Shown one piece after another: positions 8,943-18,699 of a stretch of 64,000 bases of DNA (position 1 is its first letter; every line of letters starts with the position of its first letter). This DNA is from Pseudothauera hydrothermalis (GTDB lineage Bacteria > Pseudomonadota > Gammaproteobacteria > Burkholderiales > Rhodocyclaceae): the NCBI RefSeq assembly GCF_003345255.1, contig NZ_CP029331.1, forward strand, positions 992,001 to 1,056,000, read 5' to 3'. Position numbers and translations under genes: made by a program. The notes under the pieces were generated by a model, which ran no database searches, was not told where the DNA came from, and saw nothing but the letters and a program-made list of their open reading frames with translations.

Positions 8943-10070
8943 ATGAACCGTTCATCGCGTCGTGTCGTCTCCCTCGTTGCGCTGTCGCTGGCGCTCGGCG
9001 GTTGCGGCACCCTGGAATCCAAGAAAATCGACTACAAAAGCGCGCAGAGTATCCGCCCGCTTGAAATTCCGCCCGATCTGACCGCCCCGACGCGCGACGA
9101 TCGCTATGCGGTGCCGGATGTCTCTCCGCGTGGCGTGGCGACTTATTCGGCCTACAGCGCCGACCGTGCGGCCCGGCCTCAGGCCGGTGTCGAGGTCCTG
9201 CCTGCCGTCGAGCAGATGCGTATCGAGCGCGCCGGCACGCAGCGCTGGCTGGTCGTGCCCGGCGATGCAGACAAACTGTGGCCGCAGATCAAGGATTTCT
9301 GGCTGGAACTCGGTTTCATCCTGAATATCGAGCGGCCTGATATCGGCGTCATGGAAACCGACTGGGCGGAGGATCGCGCAAAGATTCCGCAGGATTTCAT
9401 CCGCTCGACCATCGGCAAAGTGCTCGATGGTTTGTACTCCACCCCGGAGCGTGACAAGTTCCGCACCCGCCTGGAGCCGGGGCAGGATGGCAAGTCCGTG
9501 GAGATTTACATCAGTCACCGTGGCATGATGGAAATCTATCCCACCGAGGCCAAGGATCACACCATTTGGCAGCCGCGTCCTGCCGACCCCGAACTGGAGG
9601 CGGAGATGCTGCGTCGGCTGATGGTGCATCTGGGTGCGGACGAGGCTCGCGCCGCCGCGCAGCTGGCTACCGCAGCCGTACCGGAGCGGGCACAGATTCA
9701 GACGACTGCCGATGGGCGCGTGGCCTTGTCGATGAACGAATCCTTCGATCGCGCCTGGCGCCGGGTGGGTTTGGCGCTAGATCGCATCGGTTTCACGGTC
9801 GAAGACCGCGACCGTTCTCAGGGCCTGTATTACGTGCGTTACATCGACCCCGAGGCAGAGGAGGGCGGGAAGCGGAACAAGGGCTTCTTGTCGCGGCTGG
9901 CGTTCTGGCGCAGCGATGAAAAAGTGGCCGAATCGGGAAGCGAATACCGGCTGCGGCTGCGTAGCGAGGGCGAGCAAACGGTGGTCACGGTGCTGAGTCG
10001 CGAGGGCGGTGAAGATGCCTCCGCCACCGCACGTCGCATGTTGAGCCTGTTGCACGAGCAATTGCGCTGA
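8943..10070 (+). CDS. bamC: Outer membrane protein assembly factor BamC
   Basis: 375 residues. The signal peptide ends in the lipobox LALGGC (Cys21). The N-terminal stretch after it is extended, with RPLEIPPDLTAP, the conserved BamD-binding segment. Two helix-grip domains follow, joined by a short linker and with a C-terminal RRMLSLLHEQLR. BamC is a lipoprotein of the BAM complex that inserts outer-membrane proteins. ATG 8943 has an AGGAA ribosome-binding site, while the in-frame ATG 8925 has none, so the shorter start is preferred. It is downstream of dapA and ends before a bidirectional terminator. Confidence 0.93.
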   Translation: MNRSSRRVVSLVALSLALGGCGTLESKKIDYKSAQSIRPLEIPPDLTAPTRDDRYAVPDVSPRGVATYSAYSADRAARPQAGVEVLPAVEQMRIERAGTQRWLVVPGDADKLWPQIKDFWLELGFILNIERPDIGVMETDWAEDRAKIPQDFIRSTIGKVLDGLYSTPERDKFRTRLEPGQDGKSVEIYISHRGMMEIYPTEAKDHTIWQPRPADPELEAEMLRRLMVHLGADEARAAAQLATAAVPERAQIQTTADGRVALSMNESFDRAWRRVGLALDRIGFTVEDRDRSQGLYYVRYIDPEAEEGGKRNKGFLSRLAFWRSDEKVAESGSEYRLRLRSEGEQTVVTVLSREGGEDASATARRMLSLLHEQLR

Positions 10071-10167
10071 TGCAAAGGCCGGGCGCACAGCCAGTGCGCC
10101 GTGCGCGGCTTGGTGTCAAAGCAGGCGTTCGGGTGAATGCTTGCGCTGCGCAGGATGCGGGCGCAAA

Positions 10168-10197
10168 AACAAAGCCGGCCACAGGGCCGGCTTTGTT
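10168..10197. terminator. Bidirectional intrinsic terminator between bamC and the convergent lipoprotein gene
   Basis: A perfect 13-bp stem (AACAAAGCCGGCC / GGCCGGCTTTGTT) closes a 4-base ACAG loop. On the minus strand the hairpin is followed by TTTTTGCG, a good U-run for the leftward lipoprotein gene; on the plus strand TTTGTTGTG follows, so it probably also ends bamC transcripts. Confidence 0.85.
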
Positions 10198-10213
10198 GTG
10201 TGCGCAGTATGAA

Positions 10214-10564
10214 TTACTGCTTGGGCATGGCTTCCTTGGCCGCTTCGGCACCAGCTTGCACCGCGTCCTTGCCTGCTTCGACCGCTTCCTTGGCGGCCTC
10301 GGTGGTGGCTTCGGCAGCGTTTTGGGCCGCTTCCTTGGCGCCTTCGACCATTTCCTCAGCTTTTTCCTGGACGGCTTCAGTGCCTTCCTTTACCGCTTCG
10401 GTGACGCTACCGGCGGCGGGTTCGTTTTCTTTGGCCGGCTCAGCGGCCGGGGCGGCAGCCGGAGCCGCTTGCTGGGCCGGAGCCGGCGCAGCGTCTTCCT
10501 TCTTGCCGCAGGCGGAGACGGCGAGAGCAAGCAGGGTGGCGAGCAGCAGAGAAGTTTGCTTCAT
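10214..10564 (-). CDS. Small Ala/Glu/Lys-rich lipoprotein (unknown function)
   Basis: 116 residues. The signal peptide has lipobox VSAC (Cys19), followed by KKEDAAPAPAQQ and a Pro/Ala-rich linker. Residues ~50-116 are an uninterrupted amphipathic region built from degenerate 11-residue-like units of the type EAVKEGTEAVQ and EAAKEAVEAG, resembling LEA/apolipoprotein-like helices. No enzyme motif is present. It probably anchors to the outer membrane and lies along membrane or peptidoglycan surfaces; this is inference. ATG 10564 has an AGGAA site. It is a single-gene unit with its own terminator and a 301-base upstream region. Confidence 0.75.
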   Translation of the reverse strand: MKQTSLLLATLLALAVSACGKKEDAAPAPAQQAAPAAAPAAEPAKENEPAAGSVTEAVKEGTEAVQEKAEEMVEGAKEAAQNAAEATTEAAKEAVEAGKDAVQAGAEAAKEAMPKQ

Positions 10565-10865
10565 TATTCTGGTTCCTTGTCGATGGGTGTTGAAGTCTGC
10601 ATGGCCGGTTACATGACAAATTCAAGCTATGTCCATGTCCGGCAGCGGTGGGAATCCTAACATGCCGGTTTTGCAGAATCCATGGCGCAAGCGTTAAATT
10701 GCTGCGTTGCGAAAATTCCTGAAACACATTTAAAACCCAATAAACATGCCATTTGACGCCGGGTTGGCGTCGAATCACATTGTTTCAAATTGTGCGCGAT
10801 TGGGGCGCGGACGCTGGCGTGTCGAGGCTGTCTTTGCGCTGTGGCGGTCGCGGGGAAGCCTGGAT
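10565..10865. other. Intergenic region upstream of the small lipoprotein gene
   Basis: 301 bases with no convincing gene; the only open frame across it is GC-driven and lacks a ribosome-binding site. It is locally AT-richer (10685-10745), which suits a promoter for the leftward lipoprotein gene, but I could not assign a good -35/-10 pair. A 6-bp inverted repeat GACGCC-GGGTT-GGCGTC lies at 10755-10771 and has no U-run, so it is not a clear terminator for roxA. Confidence 0.4.
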
Positions 10866-11987
10866 TCAAACCGTCTGCGGATAGCCGAATCCGGCCAAAT
10901 ACCAATCGTACAGCAGGGCCAGCAACGCCGGGCTGGGCGGGGAGGTCGGCGCCAAGCGCCGATGATGAGCAAGGCCGGCCAGCGCATGGTGTTCTGTCGT
11001 GGGCGCATCGATCGCTTCACCATTGAGAAAGAAGCGCCCTTTGCGAAATAGCAAAATGGAGCGGGCGTCCAGTGCGAAGCCATGCTGCGCGACTGCCCGC
11101 TCAAAGCGCCTGCGCGGCAACGGCTGCGCTGGCGGGTCAAAGAACACCTGCGGCTTGGGTTCGGTGAGGTATTCGCCCAGAAACTCCGCCACCGTCTCGC
11201 GGTTCCATTCGATTGCCTGCAACATGCGCGCGACCTGGTCGACCATGGATTCGGAAATCAGCGCGGAGTTGTCCTGCAAGGACAGATCCGGATCGGCATA
11301 GACCCCCTCCAGACAGATGCGCTCCTGCAGCCAGCCGAGAAACCCGACGCCGAGTTCCTGCGCGGTCGGGGTGCGGAAACCGATGGAGTAGGTCATGCAT
11401 TCACCCATCGCGATGCCGTTGTGCGCCCAGTGCGGCGGTAGATACAGCATGTCGCCCGGTTCCAGCACCCAGTCATGAGTGGGGTGGAAATGGCGCAGAA
11501 TGCGCAGCGGGGCGCCTTCGACCAGGGTGTGGTCTTTTTGGTCGCCAATCTGCCAGCGCCGCTTGCCGATGCCTTGCAGCAAAAAGACGTCGTAGTGGTC
11601 GAAGTGTGGGCCGACGCCACCGCCGTCGACCGCATAGCTCACCATCAAGTCGTCCAGCCGGGCTTGCGGGATGAAGTCAAAGCTGTGCAGCAGACGGTCG
11701 GCTTCGGGCACCCAGAGGTTGACCCCTTGGACCAACACGGTCCACGGCGTGCGTTTGCCCCGCAGTCGGCTATGCCGTTGCGGGCCGTGTGCCACTTCCC
11801 AGGTGTCGCCGTCGTGACGCACCCAGCGCGACTCGACGTCCGGGTCGCAGGCAAGCGCAAAAAGTTGCTCCCGATCCAGGACGCCGGTGAATCCGGGGAT
11901 AGCCTGGCGGACGAGAAGCGGTTTTTTTTGCCAGTACTCTTGAAGGAACTGGCGGGGCGAGAGGCCCCCGAGCAAGGTCGCAATCAT
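10866..11987 (-). CDS. roxA: JmjC/cupin ribosomal protein arginine hydroxylase (RoxA/YcfD family)
   Basis: 373 residues. The 2-oxoglutarate/Fe(II) oxygenase core shows the facial triad: PHFDHYDVFLLQ (His128, Asp130) and the later LYLPPHWAHNG (His189 most likely), followed by a winged-helix-like C-terminal dimerisation half. E. coli YcfD hydroxylates an arginine of ribosomal protein uL16; the same role is inferred here from family membership. I chose ATG 11987 because MIATLLGGLSPRQFLQEYW is the normal start of this family; the frame extends to 12026. It is divergent from rlmD, itself a ribosome-modifying enzyme gene. Confidence 0.88.
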   Translation of the reverse strand: MIATLLGGLSPRQFLQEYWQKKPLLVRQAIPGFTGVLDREQLFALACDPDVESRWVRHDGDTWEVAHGPQRHSRLRGKRTPWTVLVQGVNLWVPEADRLLHSFDFIPQARLDDLMVSYAVDGGGVGPHFDHYDVFLLQGIGKRRWQIGDQKDHTLVEGAPLRILRHFHPTHDWVLEPGDMLYLPPHWAHNGIAMGECMTYSIGFRTPTAQELGVGFLGWLQERICLEGVYADPDLSLQDNSALISESMVDQVARMLQAIEWNRETVAEFLGEYLTEPKPQVFFDPPAQPLPRRRFERAVAQHGFALDARSILLFRKGRFFLNGEAIDAPTTEHHALAGLAHHRRLAPTSPPSPALLALLYDWYLAGFGYPQTV

Positions 11988-12165
11988 GCGCCGGATTATA
12001 GTCGGGTCGGGGCACCAAACCCTCATGCGCGACCAATTGTGAATGAGCCGATGGCGGTGTTGCCCCCGAGGTGGCCTAGTGCAAGGGTTTCCGCAAGCTG
12101 GATTGTGGCAACGAAAAACTGTCCGCTACCGGTAGAATCTTTCCCCTTTTGGCAGCACAACGACT

Positions 12166-13473
12166 ATGTCCGTGACCGTCATCGAATCGCTCGACTTGGA
12201 AGGCCGCGGTGTAGCCCGCGTCGATGGCAAAGCTGTGTTCATCGAGGGCGCGCTGCCGGGCGAGACGGTGGCGTATGAGGTGCATCGCAGCCGACCGAAT
12301 TACGATCAGGCCCACACCCTGCAGGTACTGCGGGCCAGTGCCCTGCGGGTGACGCCGCGTTGTCCGCATTTCGGCGTGTGCGGCGGCTGTTCAATGCAGC
12401 ATCTGGATGCCAGTGCGCAGGCCGCGATCAAGCAGCGGGTGCTGGAAGATGCGTTATGGCATGTCGGGCGGGTGCGGCCCAGAATGGTGCATGCGGCCAT
12501 CCACGGCCCGGCCTGGGGCTACCGCGATCGGGCACGGCTGACCGTTCGCCTGGTGCCCAGCAAAGGCGGTGTGCTGGTCGGCTTTCATCAACGCCGCTCC
12601 AGCTACGTGGCCGACATGCACACCTGTCCGGTGCTGCCGAAGCATGTGTCGGCGCTGTTGCCTGCCTTGCATCGGCTGATTGCCGGGCTGTCGATCCCCG
12701 ACCGTTTGCCGCAGATTGAAATTGCCCGCGGCCAGGCCGCCACCGTGCTGGTGTTTCGCCACCTGTTACCGCTCGATGCGGCCGATGAAGCACGCTTGGC
12801 GGCGTTCGCACAAGCGCACCGGGTGCAGGTCTGGTTGCAGCCGGCGGGCCCGGATTCGGCGCATCCGTTGTATCCGCGCGATGCGCCCGGTCTGTATTAC
12901 ACCCTGCCGGAATTCGGCCTGCGCATGGACTTCCGCCCGACCGATTTCACCCAGGTCAATGTGCATATCAACCGCGTGCTGATCCGCCGTGCGCTGCAAT
13001 GGCTGGCACCCGTTGCGGGCGAGCGTATTGCCGATTTGTTCTGTGGTTTGGGTAACTTCAGTCTGCCGATCGCGCGCAGCGGCGCCGAAGTGGTAGGCGT
13101 GGAGGGCAGCGAGGCCCTGGTCCGGCGTGCCGGCGACAACGCCCGGCGCAACGGCCTGGCTGCCAATACCCGGTTTTACGCGGCCAACCTGTTCGAGGCC
13201 ACCGAAGACAGTCTTGCCGCGCTGGGGCCGCTCGACAAGCTGCTGATCGATCCGCCGCGCGAGGGCGCGCTTGCCGTGGTCAAGGCCATCGGACCGCAGC
13301 AGCGGCCCCGGCGCATCGTCTATGTGTCGTGCAATCCGGCTACGCTGGCGCGCGATGCCGCGGTATTGGTGCACGACAAAGGCTATGTGCTCAGCGGTGC
13401 CGGGATCGCCAATATGTTTCCGCACACCTCACATGTGGAGTCGATTGCGGTATTCGATGATCCGCGCCGCTAG
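12166..13473 (+). CDS. rlmD: 23S rRNA (uracil-C5)-methyltransferase RlmD
   Basis: 435 residues with an N-terminal TRAM RNA-binding domain (1-58), then the [4Fe-4S] ligands Cys66, Cys72, Cys75 ([10 protein letters not shown]) and a fourth Cys in HTCPVLP. The SAM-binding motif is [16 protein letters not shown], and the catalytic Cys389 is in [11 protein letters not shown]. The Fe-S cluster and TRAM domain separate RlmD (U1939) from TrmA. A TAGAAT hexamer at 12133-12138 is a possible -10 box. It ends 41 bases before the tRNA-Ser gene. Confidence 0.94.
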   Translation: MSVTVIESLDLEGRGVARVDGKAVFIEGALPGETVAYEVHRSRPNYDQAHTLQVLRASALRVTPRCPHFGVCGGCSMQHLDASAQAAIKQRVLEDALWHVGRVRPRMVHAAIHGPAWGYRDRARLTVRLVPSKGGVLVGFHQRRSSYVADMHTCPVLPKHVSALLPALHRLIAGLSIPDRLPQIEIARGQAATVLVFRHLLPLDAADEARLAAFAQAHRVQVWLQPAGPDSAHPLYPRDAPGLYYTLPEFGLRMDFRPTDFTQVNVHINRVLIRRALQWLAPVAGERIADLFCGLGNFSLPIARSGAEVVGVEGSEALVRRAGDNARRNGLAANTRFYAANLFEATEDSLAALGPLDKLLIDPPREGALAVVKAIGPQQRPRRIVYVSCNPATLARDAAVLVHDKGYVLSGAGIANMFPHTSHVESIAVFDDPRR

Positions 13474-13498
13474 ACCTGGCAGCAGTCAGCGGTATAAT
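13471..13498 (+). promoter_or_regulatory. Candidate sigma-70 promoter of tRNA-Ser
   Basis: A perfect -10 box TATAAT (13493-13498) lies 17 bases before the tRNA 5' end, with TAGACC (13471-13476) as a 4/6 match to the -35 box at 16-base spacing. The -35 box overlaps the last codon of rlmD. Confidence 0.6.
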
Positions 13499-13514
13499 CC
13501 CGCGCTCAGAATAG

Positions 13515-13604
13515 GGAAGCGTGGCAGAGTGGTTGAATGCACCGGTCTTGAAAACCGGCAGGGGTTCACGCCCCTCGTGAGTTCGAATCTCACCGCTTCC
13601 GCCA
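13515..13604 (+). tRNA. serT: tRNA-Ser (anticodon UGA)
   Basis: 90 bases with a full cloverleaf. The acceptor stem GGAAGCG pairs with CGCTTCC, the anticodon stem is CCGGT/ACCGG with loop CTTGAAA (anticodon TGA), there is a long class II variable arm, and the T-arm has GTTCGAATC. Discriminator G and CCA are encoded (13601-13604). The variable arm and the close match to E. coli tRNA-Ser(UGA) make the call secure. It reads UCA and other UCN serine codons. Confidence 0.97.
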
Positions 13605-13649
13605 ATTGGCTCTGACGGCTTCGATCGCGCTACCGCTGTCACTCTGCCT

Positions 13650-16019
13650 TCAACTCTCCAGCCGTTGCGGCGCAATCTTGGGCGACAATGTCACCCCCTT
13701 GGCGGTGCGGCGGTGGCGCAGGGGTTCGCGCTGCGCGGGTTGGAGTTCGATGGTGATCGGTTTGCCACCGCGGCCGGTGCCGACAATGCGTAGCGGAGCG
13801 TCGTCTGCTGGCAGGGCGACGGCGGTCAGCGCTTCGCCGCTTTCCAGTTTCATCAGGATCACGCCGCGCCCGCCGGCCTGCACTTTCATTTCGCTGCGGG
13901 CAAAGATGAGCAGGCGGCCGTTGGCCGACACCGCAGCGATCCATGCGCCCAGGGCGGGGGCGGGCGGCAATACTTTTTCGCCCCTCTCCAGGGTCATGAA
14001 AGCCTTGCCGGCACGTTGGCGGCTGGTGGCTTCTGCCAGCGTGCAAAGGAAGCCGTAACCGCCGGAGTTGGCGAACAGCCAAGTGGAGTCGGGGCTGGCG
14101 GAGAGCACCTGGGCAAGTTTGCCGCCGTCCTGGAAATCCACCAGCGTGGTGATCGGGGTGCCGTCGCCGCGGCCGCCGGGCAGGTCGGATACTTTCACCG
14201 TATAGGCGCGACCGTTGGTGTCGATGACCACCAGCGGCCAGGTGGTACGGGTTTCGATCTGTGCGAAGGCAAAGTCGCCAGCCTTGTAGCCGATGGTATT
14301 AGGGTCCAGGCCGTGTCCGACGCGGGTGCGCACCCAGCCGTTTTTGGACACGATCACAGTGACCGGCTCGTCGGCCACGCCAATGTCTGCCGCCGCGGCC
14401 GGGGCGACGGTTTCGATCAGCGTGCGGCGGGTGTCGCCGTATTTTTTGGCGTCCTCGTCGATCTCGCGCACGATGAGTTGAGTCATTGCCGCGCGGTTAT
14501 CGAGCAGGTGTTGTAGTCCTTTGCGTTCCTCTTTGAGTTCGGCCAGTTCTTTTTCGATCTTGAAGCCTTCCAGCCGAGCGAGTTGACGCAGGCGGATTTC
14601 CAGAATGTCTTCAGCCTGCAGTGTGGTCAGACCGAAGGCGTCGATGAGTGCCGGCTTGGGTTCATCGGACTCACGGATGACGCGGATCACTTCTTCGATG
14701 TGAAGGTAGGCGATCATCCGCCCTTCAAGAATGTGGATGCGCCGGGCGACTTCGTCGAGCCGGTGGCGGGTGCGGCGTTCGACGGTGACATAGCGAAAGT
14801 CGATCCACTCGCGCAGGATCTGCACCAGGTTTTTTTGCTGCGGACGCCCGTCGCGGCCTATCATGGTGAGGTTGACCGGCACGCTGCTCTCCAGCCCGGT
14901 GTGGGCCAGCAGCACGGCCATGAATTCATCGCGGTCGATGCGGCTGGAGCGTGGTTCCAGCACGATGCGCACCGGTTCGGCTTCGGAGGATTCGTCGCGC
15001 ACCGTCTCCAGCACACCGAGCAGGCGTTGTTTGAGCTGTTTCTGTTCCTGGCTGACTTCCTTTTTGCCGGCGCGTGGCTGCGGGTTGGTGAGCGCCTCGA
15101 TTTCGGCCAGTACGCTGGCAGTAGAGGTGCCGTGTGGCAGTTCATGGACGATGACCCGCCACTGGCCGCGGGCAAGTTCTTCGATCCGCCAGCGTGCTCG
15201 CAGGCGCAGACTGCCGCGTCCGCTGGCGTAAGCCTCGCGGATGACTTCGGGTGGGGAAATCAGCTGACCGCCGCCGGGAAAGTCCGGCCCCGGCAGCAGC
15301 GCCAGGATGTCGTCCAGCGCCGCTTCCGGGTGGTGGATCAGGTGGCAGGTGGCTTCGGCCACCTCGCGCAGGTTGTGCGGCGGAATTTCGGTGGCCATGC
15401 CCACCGCAATCCCCGAGGCGCCGTTGAGCAGCACGAAAGGCAGGCGCGCGGGCAGTAGCTTGGGTTCCTGAAAGGCACCATCGTAGTTGGGGACGAAATC
15501 CACCGTGTTGCGGTCGATCTCGGCGAGCAGCAGCTCGGCGATCGGGGTCAGGCGGCATTCGGTGTAGCGCATCGCCGCGGCCGAGTCGCCGTCGCGCGAG
15601 CCGAAGTTGCCCTGACCGTCGATCAGTGGATAGCGCAGCGAAAAGTCCTGCGCCACACGCACCATGGCGTCATACACGCTGGCGTCGCCATGCGGGTGGT
15701 ATTTGCCGATGACGTCACCAACCACGCGCGCACTTTTCACGTGTTTGGCGCCGGCTGCCAGCCGCATTTCGTTCATCGCAAAGAGGATGCGGCGCTGCAC
15801 CGGCTTCATGCCGTCTTCAACCTGCGGCAAGGCGCGCGACTTGACCACACTCATCGCATAGGCCAGGTAGGCGCGCTCGGCGTAGCGGTCGAGCGGCAGG
15901 CTGCCATCGCCGTTGCCGCCGTCGTTGCCGATGGGGGCGGGCGGTGGCGGCGGCGGGGCATCTGCCGGCGGGGTAGCGAAGAGGTCGAGGGTGTCTTGGC
16001 TCATGGGTGGGTTCTGCAT
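13650..16019 (-). CDS. parC: DNA topoisomerase IV subunit A
   Basis: 789 residues of the GyrA/ParC family. The quinolone-resistance region reads [14 protein letters not shown] and the catalytic tyrosine lies in MRYTECR. The C-terminal beta-pinwheel lacks a clear GyrA box and is short, as in ParC. The N-terminus carries a Pro-rich run ([10 protein letters not shown]). ParC cuts and rejoins DNA to decatenate chromosomes together with ParE, encoded just upstream on the same strand with one plus-strand gene between. ATG 16019 is used; ATG 16004 (MSQDTLDLF) is equally plausible, and neither has a good ribosome-binding site. At the E. coli Ser80 position this protein has Ala. Confidence 0.95.
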   Translation of the reverse strand: MQNPPMSQDTLDLFATPPADAPPPPPPAPIGNDGGNGDGSLPLDRYAERAYLAYAMSVVKSRALPQVEDGMKPVQRRILFAMNEMRLAAGAKHVKSARVVGDVIGKYHPHGDASVYDAMVRVAQDFSLRYPLIDGQGNFGSRDGDSAAAMRYTECRLTPIAELLLAEIDRNTVDFVPNYDGAFQEPKLLPARLPFVLLNGASGIAVGMATEIPPHNLREVAEATCHLIHHPEAALDDILALLPGPDFPGGGQLISPPEVIREAYASGRGSLRLRARWRIEELARGQWRVIVHELPHGTSTASVLAEIEALTNPQPRAGKKEVSQEQKQLKQRLLGVLETVRDESSEAEPVRIVLEPRSSRIDRDEFMAVLLAHTGLESSVPVNLTMIGRDGRPQQKNLVQILREWIDFRYVTVERRTRHRLDEVARRIHILEGRMIAYLHIEEVIRVIRESDEPKPALIDAFGLTTLQAEDILEIRLRQLARLEGFKIEKELAELKEERKGLQHLLDNRAAMTQLIVREIDEDAKKYGDTRRTLIETVAPAAAADIGVADEPVTVIVSKNGWVRTRVGHGLDPNTIGYKAGDFAFAQIETRTTWPLVVIDTNGRAYTVKVSDLPGGRGDGTPITTLVDFQDGGKLAQVLSASPDSTWLFANSGGYGFLCTLAEATSRQRAGKAFMTLERGEKVLPPAPALGAWIAAVSANGRLLIFARSEMKVQAGGRGVILMKLESGEALTAVALPADDAPLRIVGTGRGGKPITIELQPAQREPLRHRRTAKGVTLSPKIAPQRLES

Positions 16020-16114
16020 TGTTGCGGGCGGCCCGTCGCGGTGGCGGCAGGCGAGATTGTCAGGGCGTGCCGGGCGCGGTACGCTGAAGGTCTGGCAAAC
16101 GAGGGTAACGGGCG

Positions 16115-16576
16115 ATGGCAGGGCGCGACGACGATCCGCATAGCAACTTTTCTGCCGGACAACGGGACCGTCTGCTCAACGGCCTGCACGCGATCATCCG
16201 CCAGGCGGTGCGGGCGCTGTCCATCCTGATGGTGCTGGTGATCCTGTGGGGCATCGTGGACGTGGTCTGGGTGCTGTACCAGAAGCTCACCGCACCGCCT
16301 TTCCTGCTGCTCGGCATCAGCGACATCTTCGCCATCTTTGGCGCCTTTCTGGTGGTGCTGATCGCCATTGAGATCTTCGTGAATATCTCGCTCTACCTGC
16401 GTGACGATGTCATTCACGTCAAGCTGGTGGTGGCCACCGCGCTGATGGCCATCGCGCGCAAGGTCATCGTGCTCGATTTCAACACGGTTGAACCGGCCTA
16501 CGTTTATGCGACTGCCGCCACGGTGCTGGCGCTGGGCATTACCTACTGGCTGGTGAGTAAGCAGGCGCGCACCTGA
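16115..16576 (+). CDS. PsiE-like (phosphate-starvation-inducible PsiE family) membrane protein
   Basis: 153 residues with about four transmembrane helices (roughly 30-55, 68-92, 103-120 and 130-148) and a hydrophilic N-terminus. The stretch [18 protein letters not shown] between the second and last helices is the feature I recognise from the PsiE family. Function is unknown; the family name comes from phosphate-starvation induction in E. coli. A GAGGG ribosome-binding site precedes ATG 16115. It lies on the opposite strand between parC and parE and has no visible functional link to them. Confidence 0.75.
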   Translation: MAGRDDDPHSNFSAGQRDRLLNGLHAIIRQAVRALSILMVLVILWGIVDVVWVLYQKLTAPPFLLLGISDIFAIFGAFLVVLIAIEIFVNISLYLRDDVIHVKLVVATALMAIARKVIVLDFNTVEPAYVYATAATVLALGITYWLVSKQART

Positions 16577-16635
16577 GTAGTGACCGTGCTGAGAGGCGGG
16601 CAAGGCCGCGCAACGGTGTCTTTCGCCATTGGCGC

Positions 16636-18615
16636 TCACACGTCTGCCTCCACGCTGTGACCGTTTTCTTCCATCCAGGCACGTCGGGCTGCGGCCTCGC
16701 CCTTGCCCATCAGCAATGTGAACATGCGTAAGGTGTCCTCCAGCGCCTGCGGGCGCACGGTCACCGGTAACACCCGACGGGTGGCCGGGTCCATGGTGGT
16801 TTCGCGTAGCTGATCCGGGTTCATTTCGCCCAGCCCCTTGAAACGGCCGACTTCGATGGCCTCGGGGCGGAAACCTTCTTGCACCAGACGCTCGCGGATG
16901 GCGGTCAGTTCGGCTTCATCCAGCGCGTACAGACGGCGCGCCGGACGCTTTTTGCCTTGAGCTGGAACGTCGATGCGGTACAGCGGGGGCTGGGCCACGT
17001 AAATATGGCCGCGCTCGATGAGCCTGGGAAAATGGCGAAAGAACAGCGTCAGTAGCAGGGTTTGAATATGGGCGCCATCCACGTCCGCGTCCGACATGAT
17101 GATGATTTTGCCGTAGCGCAGTCCAGATAGATCCGGTTCGCTGTCGGCGCGATGGGCATCCACCCCCAAGGCGACCGCGATGTCGTGGATTTCGGCGTTG
17201 GCCAGCAGGCGGTCGGGGTCGATTTCCCAGGCGTTTTGCACCTTGCCGCGTAACGGCAGGATGGCCTGGGTTTCCTTGTTGCGCGCCAATTTGGCCGAAC
17301 CGCCGGCCGAATCGCCTTCGACCAGGAAAAGCTCATTGCGCGCAATGTCCTCGGATTCGCAGTCGGAAAGCTTGCCGGGTAGCACGGCGACGCCGGAGCT
17401 TTTCTTGCGTTCGACTTTCTGGGCGTTTTTCTGACGCGCTTGGGCCTGGCGAATCGCCAGTTCGGCGATCGCCCGACCGGCTTCCACATGGTTGTTGAGC
17501 CAGATTTCGAAAGGGTCGCGGATCTGCCCGGAGACCAGCTTGACCGCTTCGCGCGAGTTGAGCTTTTCTTTCACCTGGCCTTGGAACTGCGGGTCGAGCA
17601 GGCGTGCGGAGAGCACAAAGCTCATCCGCCCGCAGACGTCTTCTTGTTGCAACTTGATGCCGCGCGGCAAAAGCGCGTGGTGTTCGATGAAGGACTTGAC
17701 CGCCTCGAACACGCCGGCGCGCAGCCCGGATTCATGCGTGCCGCCGGCCACCGTGGGAATCAGGTTTACATAGGATTCGCTCGGCACCGCGGTTTCAAAC
17801 CAGGCCAGCGCCCAGCTTGCACCTTCGCCTTCGGCAAAGTTGGCATCGTCTGCGCCGGCGTAGCCCTCGGCCGTGTAGATCGGGGCCACCGGTTCGAGGT
17901 CGCCAGCCAGCTCCTTGAGGTAGCCGGCCAGACCTTCGGGGTAGCTCCAGCGTTTGGACAGTGCGGGGCCGGCTGCCTGCTCGATGTCCAACTGCACCGC
18001 CACGCCCGGCAGCAACACGGCTTTGGAGCGTAGCAGCCGTTCGAGTTCGCCGAGCGGAATCTTGGGGTTGTCGAAATATTTGGGGTCCGGCCACACCCGT
18101 ACCCGGGTGCCGCTGGCGCGCCCGCAGTCGCCTAAGGTTTGCAGGCTGCCGATGCGCTCGCCGCCATCGGCAAAGTCGATGCGGTAGTGCTTGCCTTCGC
18201 GCATGACCTCCAGCTCGATGCGGGTCGACAGCGCGTTGGTCACCGCCACCCCGACACCGTGCAGCCCACCCGAGAAGGCGTATGCGCTGTTGCCCTCGCG
18301 TTTGTTGAACTTGCCTCCGGCGTGCAGCCGGGTGTAGGCCAGCACCACCACCGGCACGCCTTCTTCGGGGTGCAGCCCTACCGGAATGCCGCGGCCATCG
18401 TCGGCCACCGAGACCGAGCCGTCCAGGTGCAAGGTGACGTGTATTTTTTTGGCAAAGCCGGCCAGCGCCTCGTCGGCGGCGTTGTCGATGACTTCCTGGA
18501 TGATGTGCGCCGGGCTGTCGGTGCGGGTGTACATGCCGGGGCGTTCGCGCACCGGCTCCAGCCCTTTCAAGACACGAAAGGAGGACTCGTCGTAGTGTTG
18601 CTGCTTGCCAGTCAT
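16636..18615 (-). CDS. parE: DNA topoisomerase IV subunit B
   Basis: 659 residues. The GHKL ATPase domain has EVIDNAADEA, DDGRGIPV and GGLHGVGVAVTNAL. The Toprim domain has LVEGDSAGG and the metal-binding DADVDGAHI. The C-terminus ends RAWMEENG, as in ParE/GyrB. The length without the GyrB insert, and the presence of parC downstream, favour ParE over GyrB. The ATP-driven subunit forms the heterotetramer with ParC. ATG 18615 is the first codon of the conserved N-terminus. Confidence 0.96.
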   Translation of the reverse strand: MTGKQQHYDESSFRVLKGLEPVRERPGMYTRTDSPAHIIQEVIDNAADEALAGFAKKIHVTLHLDGSVSVADDGRGIPVGLHPEEGVPVVVLAYTRLHAGGKFNKREGNSAYAFSGGLHGVGVAVTNALSTRIELEVMREGKHYRIDFADGGERIGSLQTLGDCGRASGTRVRVWPDPKYFDNPKIPLGELERLLRSKAVLLPGVAVQLDIEQAAGPALSKRWSYPEGLAGYLKELAGDLEPVAPIYTAEGYAGADDANFAEGEGASWALAWFETAVPSESYVNLIPTVAGGTHESGLRAGVFEAVKSFIEHHALLPRGIKLQQEDVCGRMSFVLSARLLDPQFQGQVKEKLNSREAVKLVSGQIRDPFEIWLNNHVEAGRAIAELAIRQAQARQKNAQKVERKKSSGVAVLPGKLSDCESEDIARNELFLVEGDSAGGSAKLARNKETQAILPLRGKVQNAWEIDPDRLLANAEIHDIAVALGVDAHRADSEPDLSGLRYGKIIIMSDADVDGAHIQTLLLTLFFRHFPRLIERGHIYVAQPPLYRIDVPAQGKKRPARRLYALDEAELTAIRERLVQEGFRPEAIEVGRFKGLGEMNPDQLRETTMDPATRRVLPVTVRPQALEDTLRMFTLLMGKGEAAARRAWMEENGHSVEADV

Positions 18616-18699
18616 GGCGGACCCGTCGGATTAGGACGGGCGCAAGGATAAGGCGGGATGAGACGGAACGAAAGGGGCGGGCAGGCGGTGTGGCCCTGC

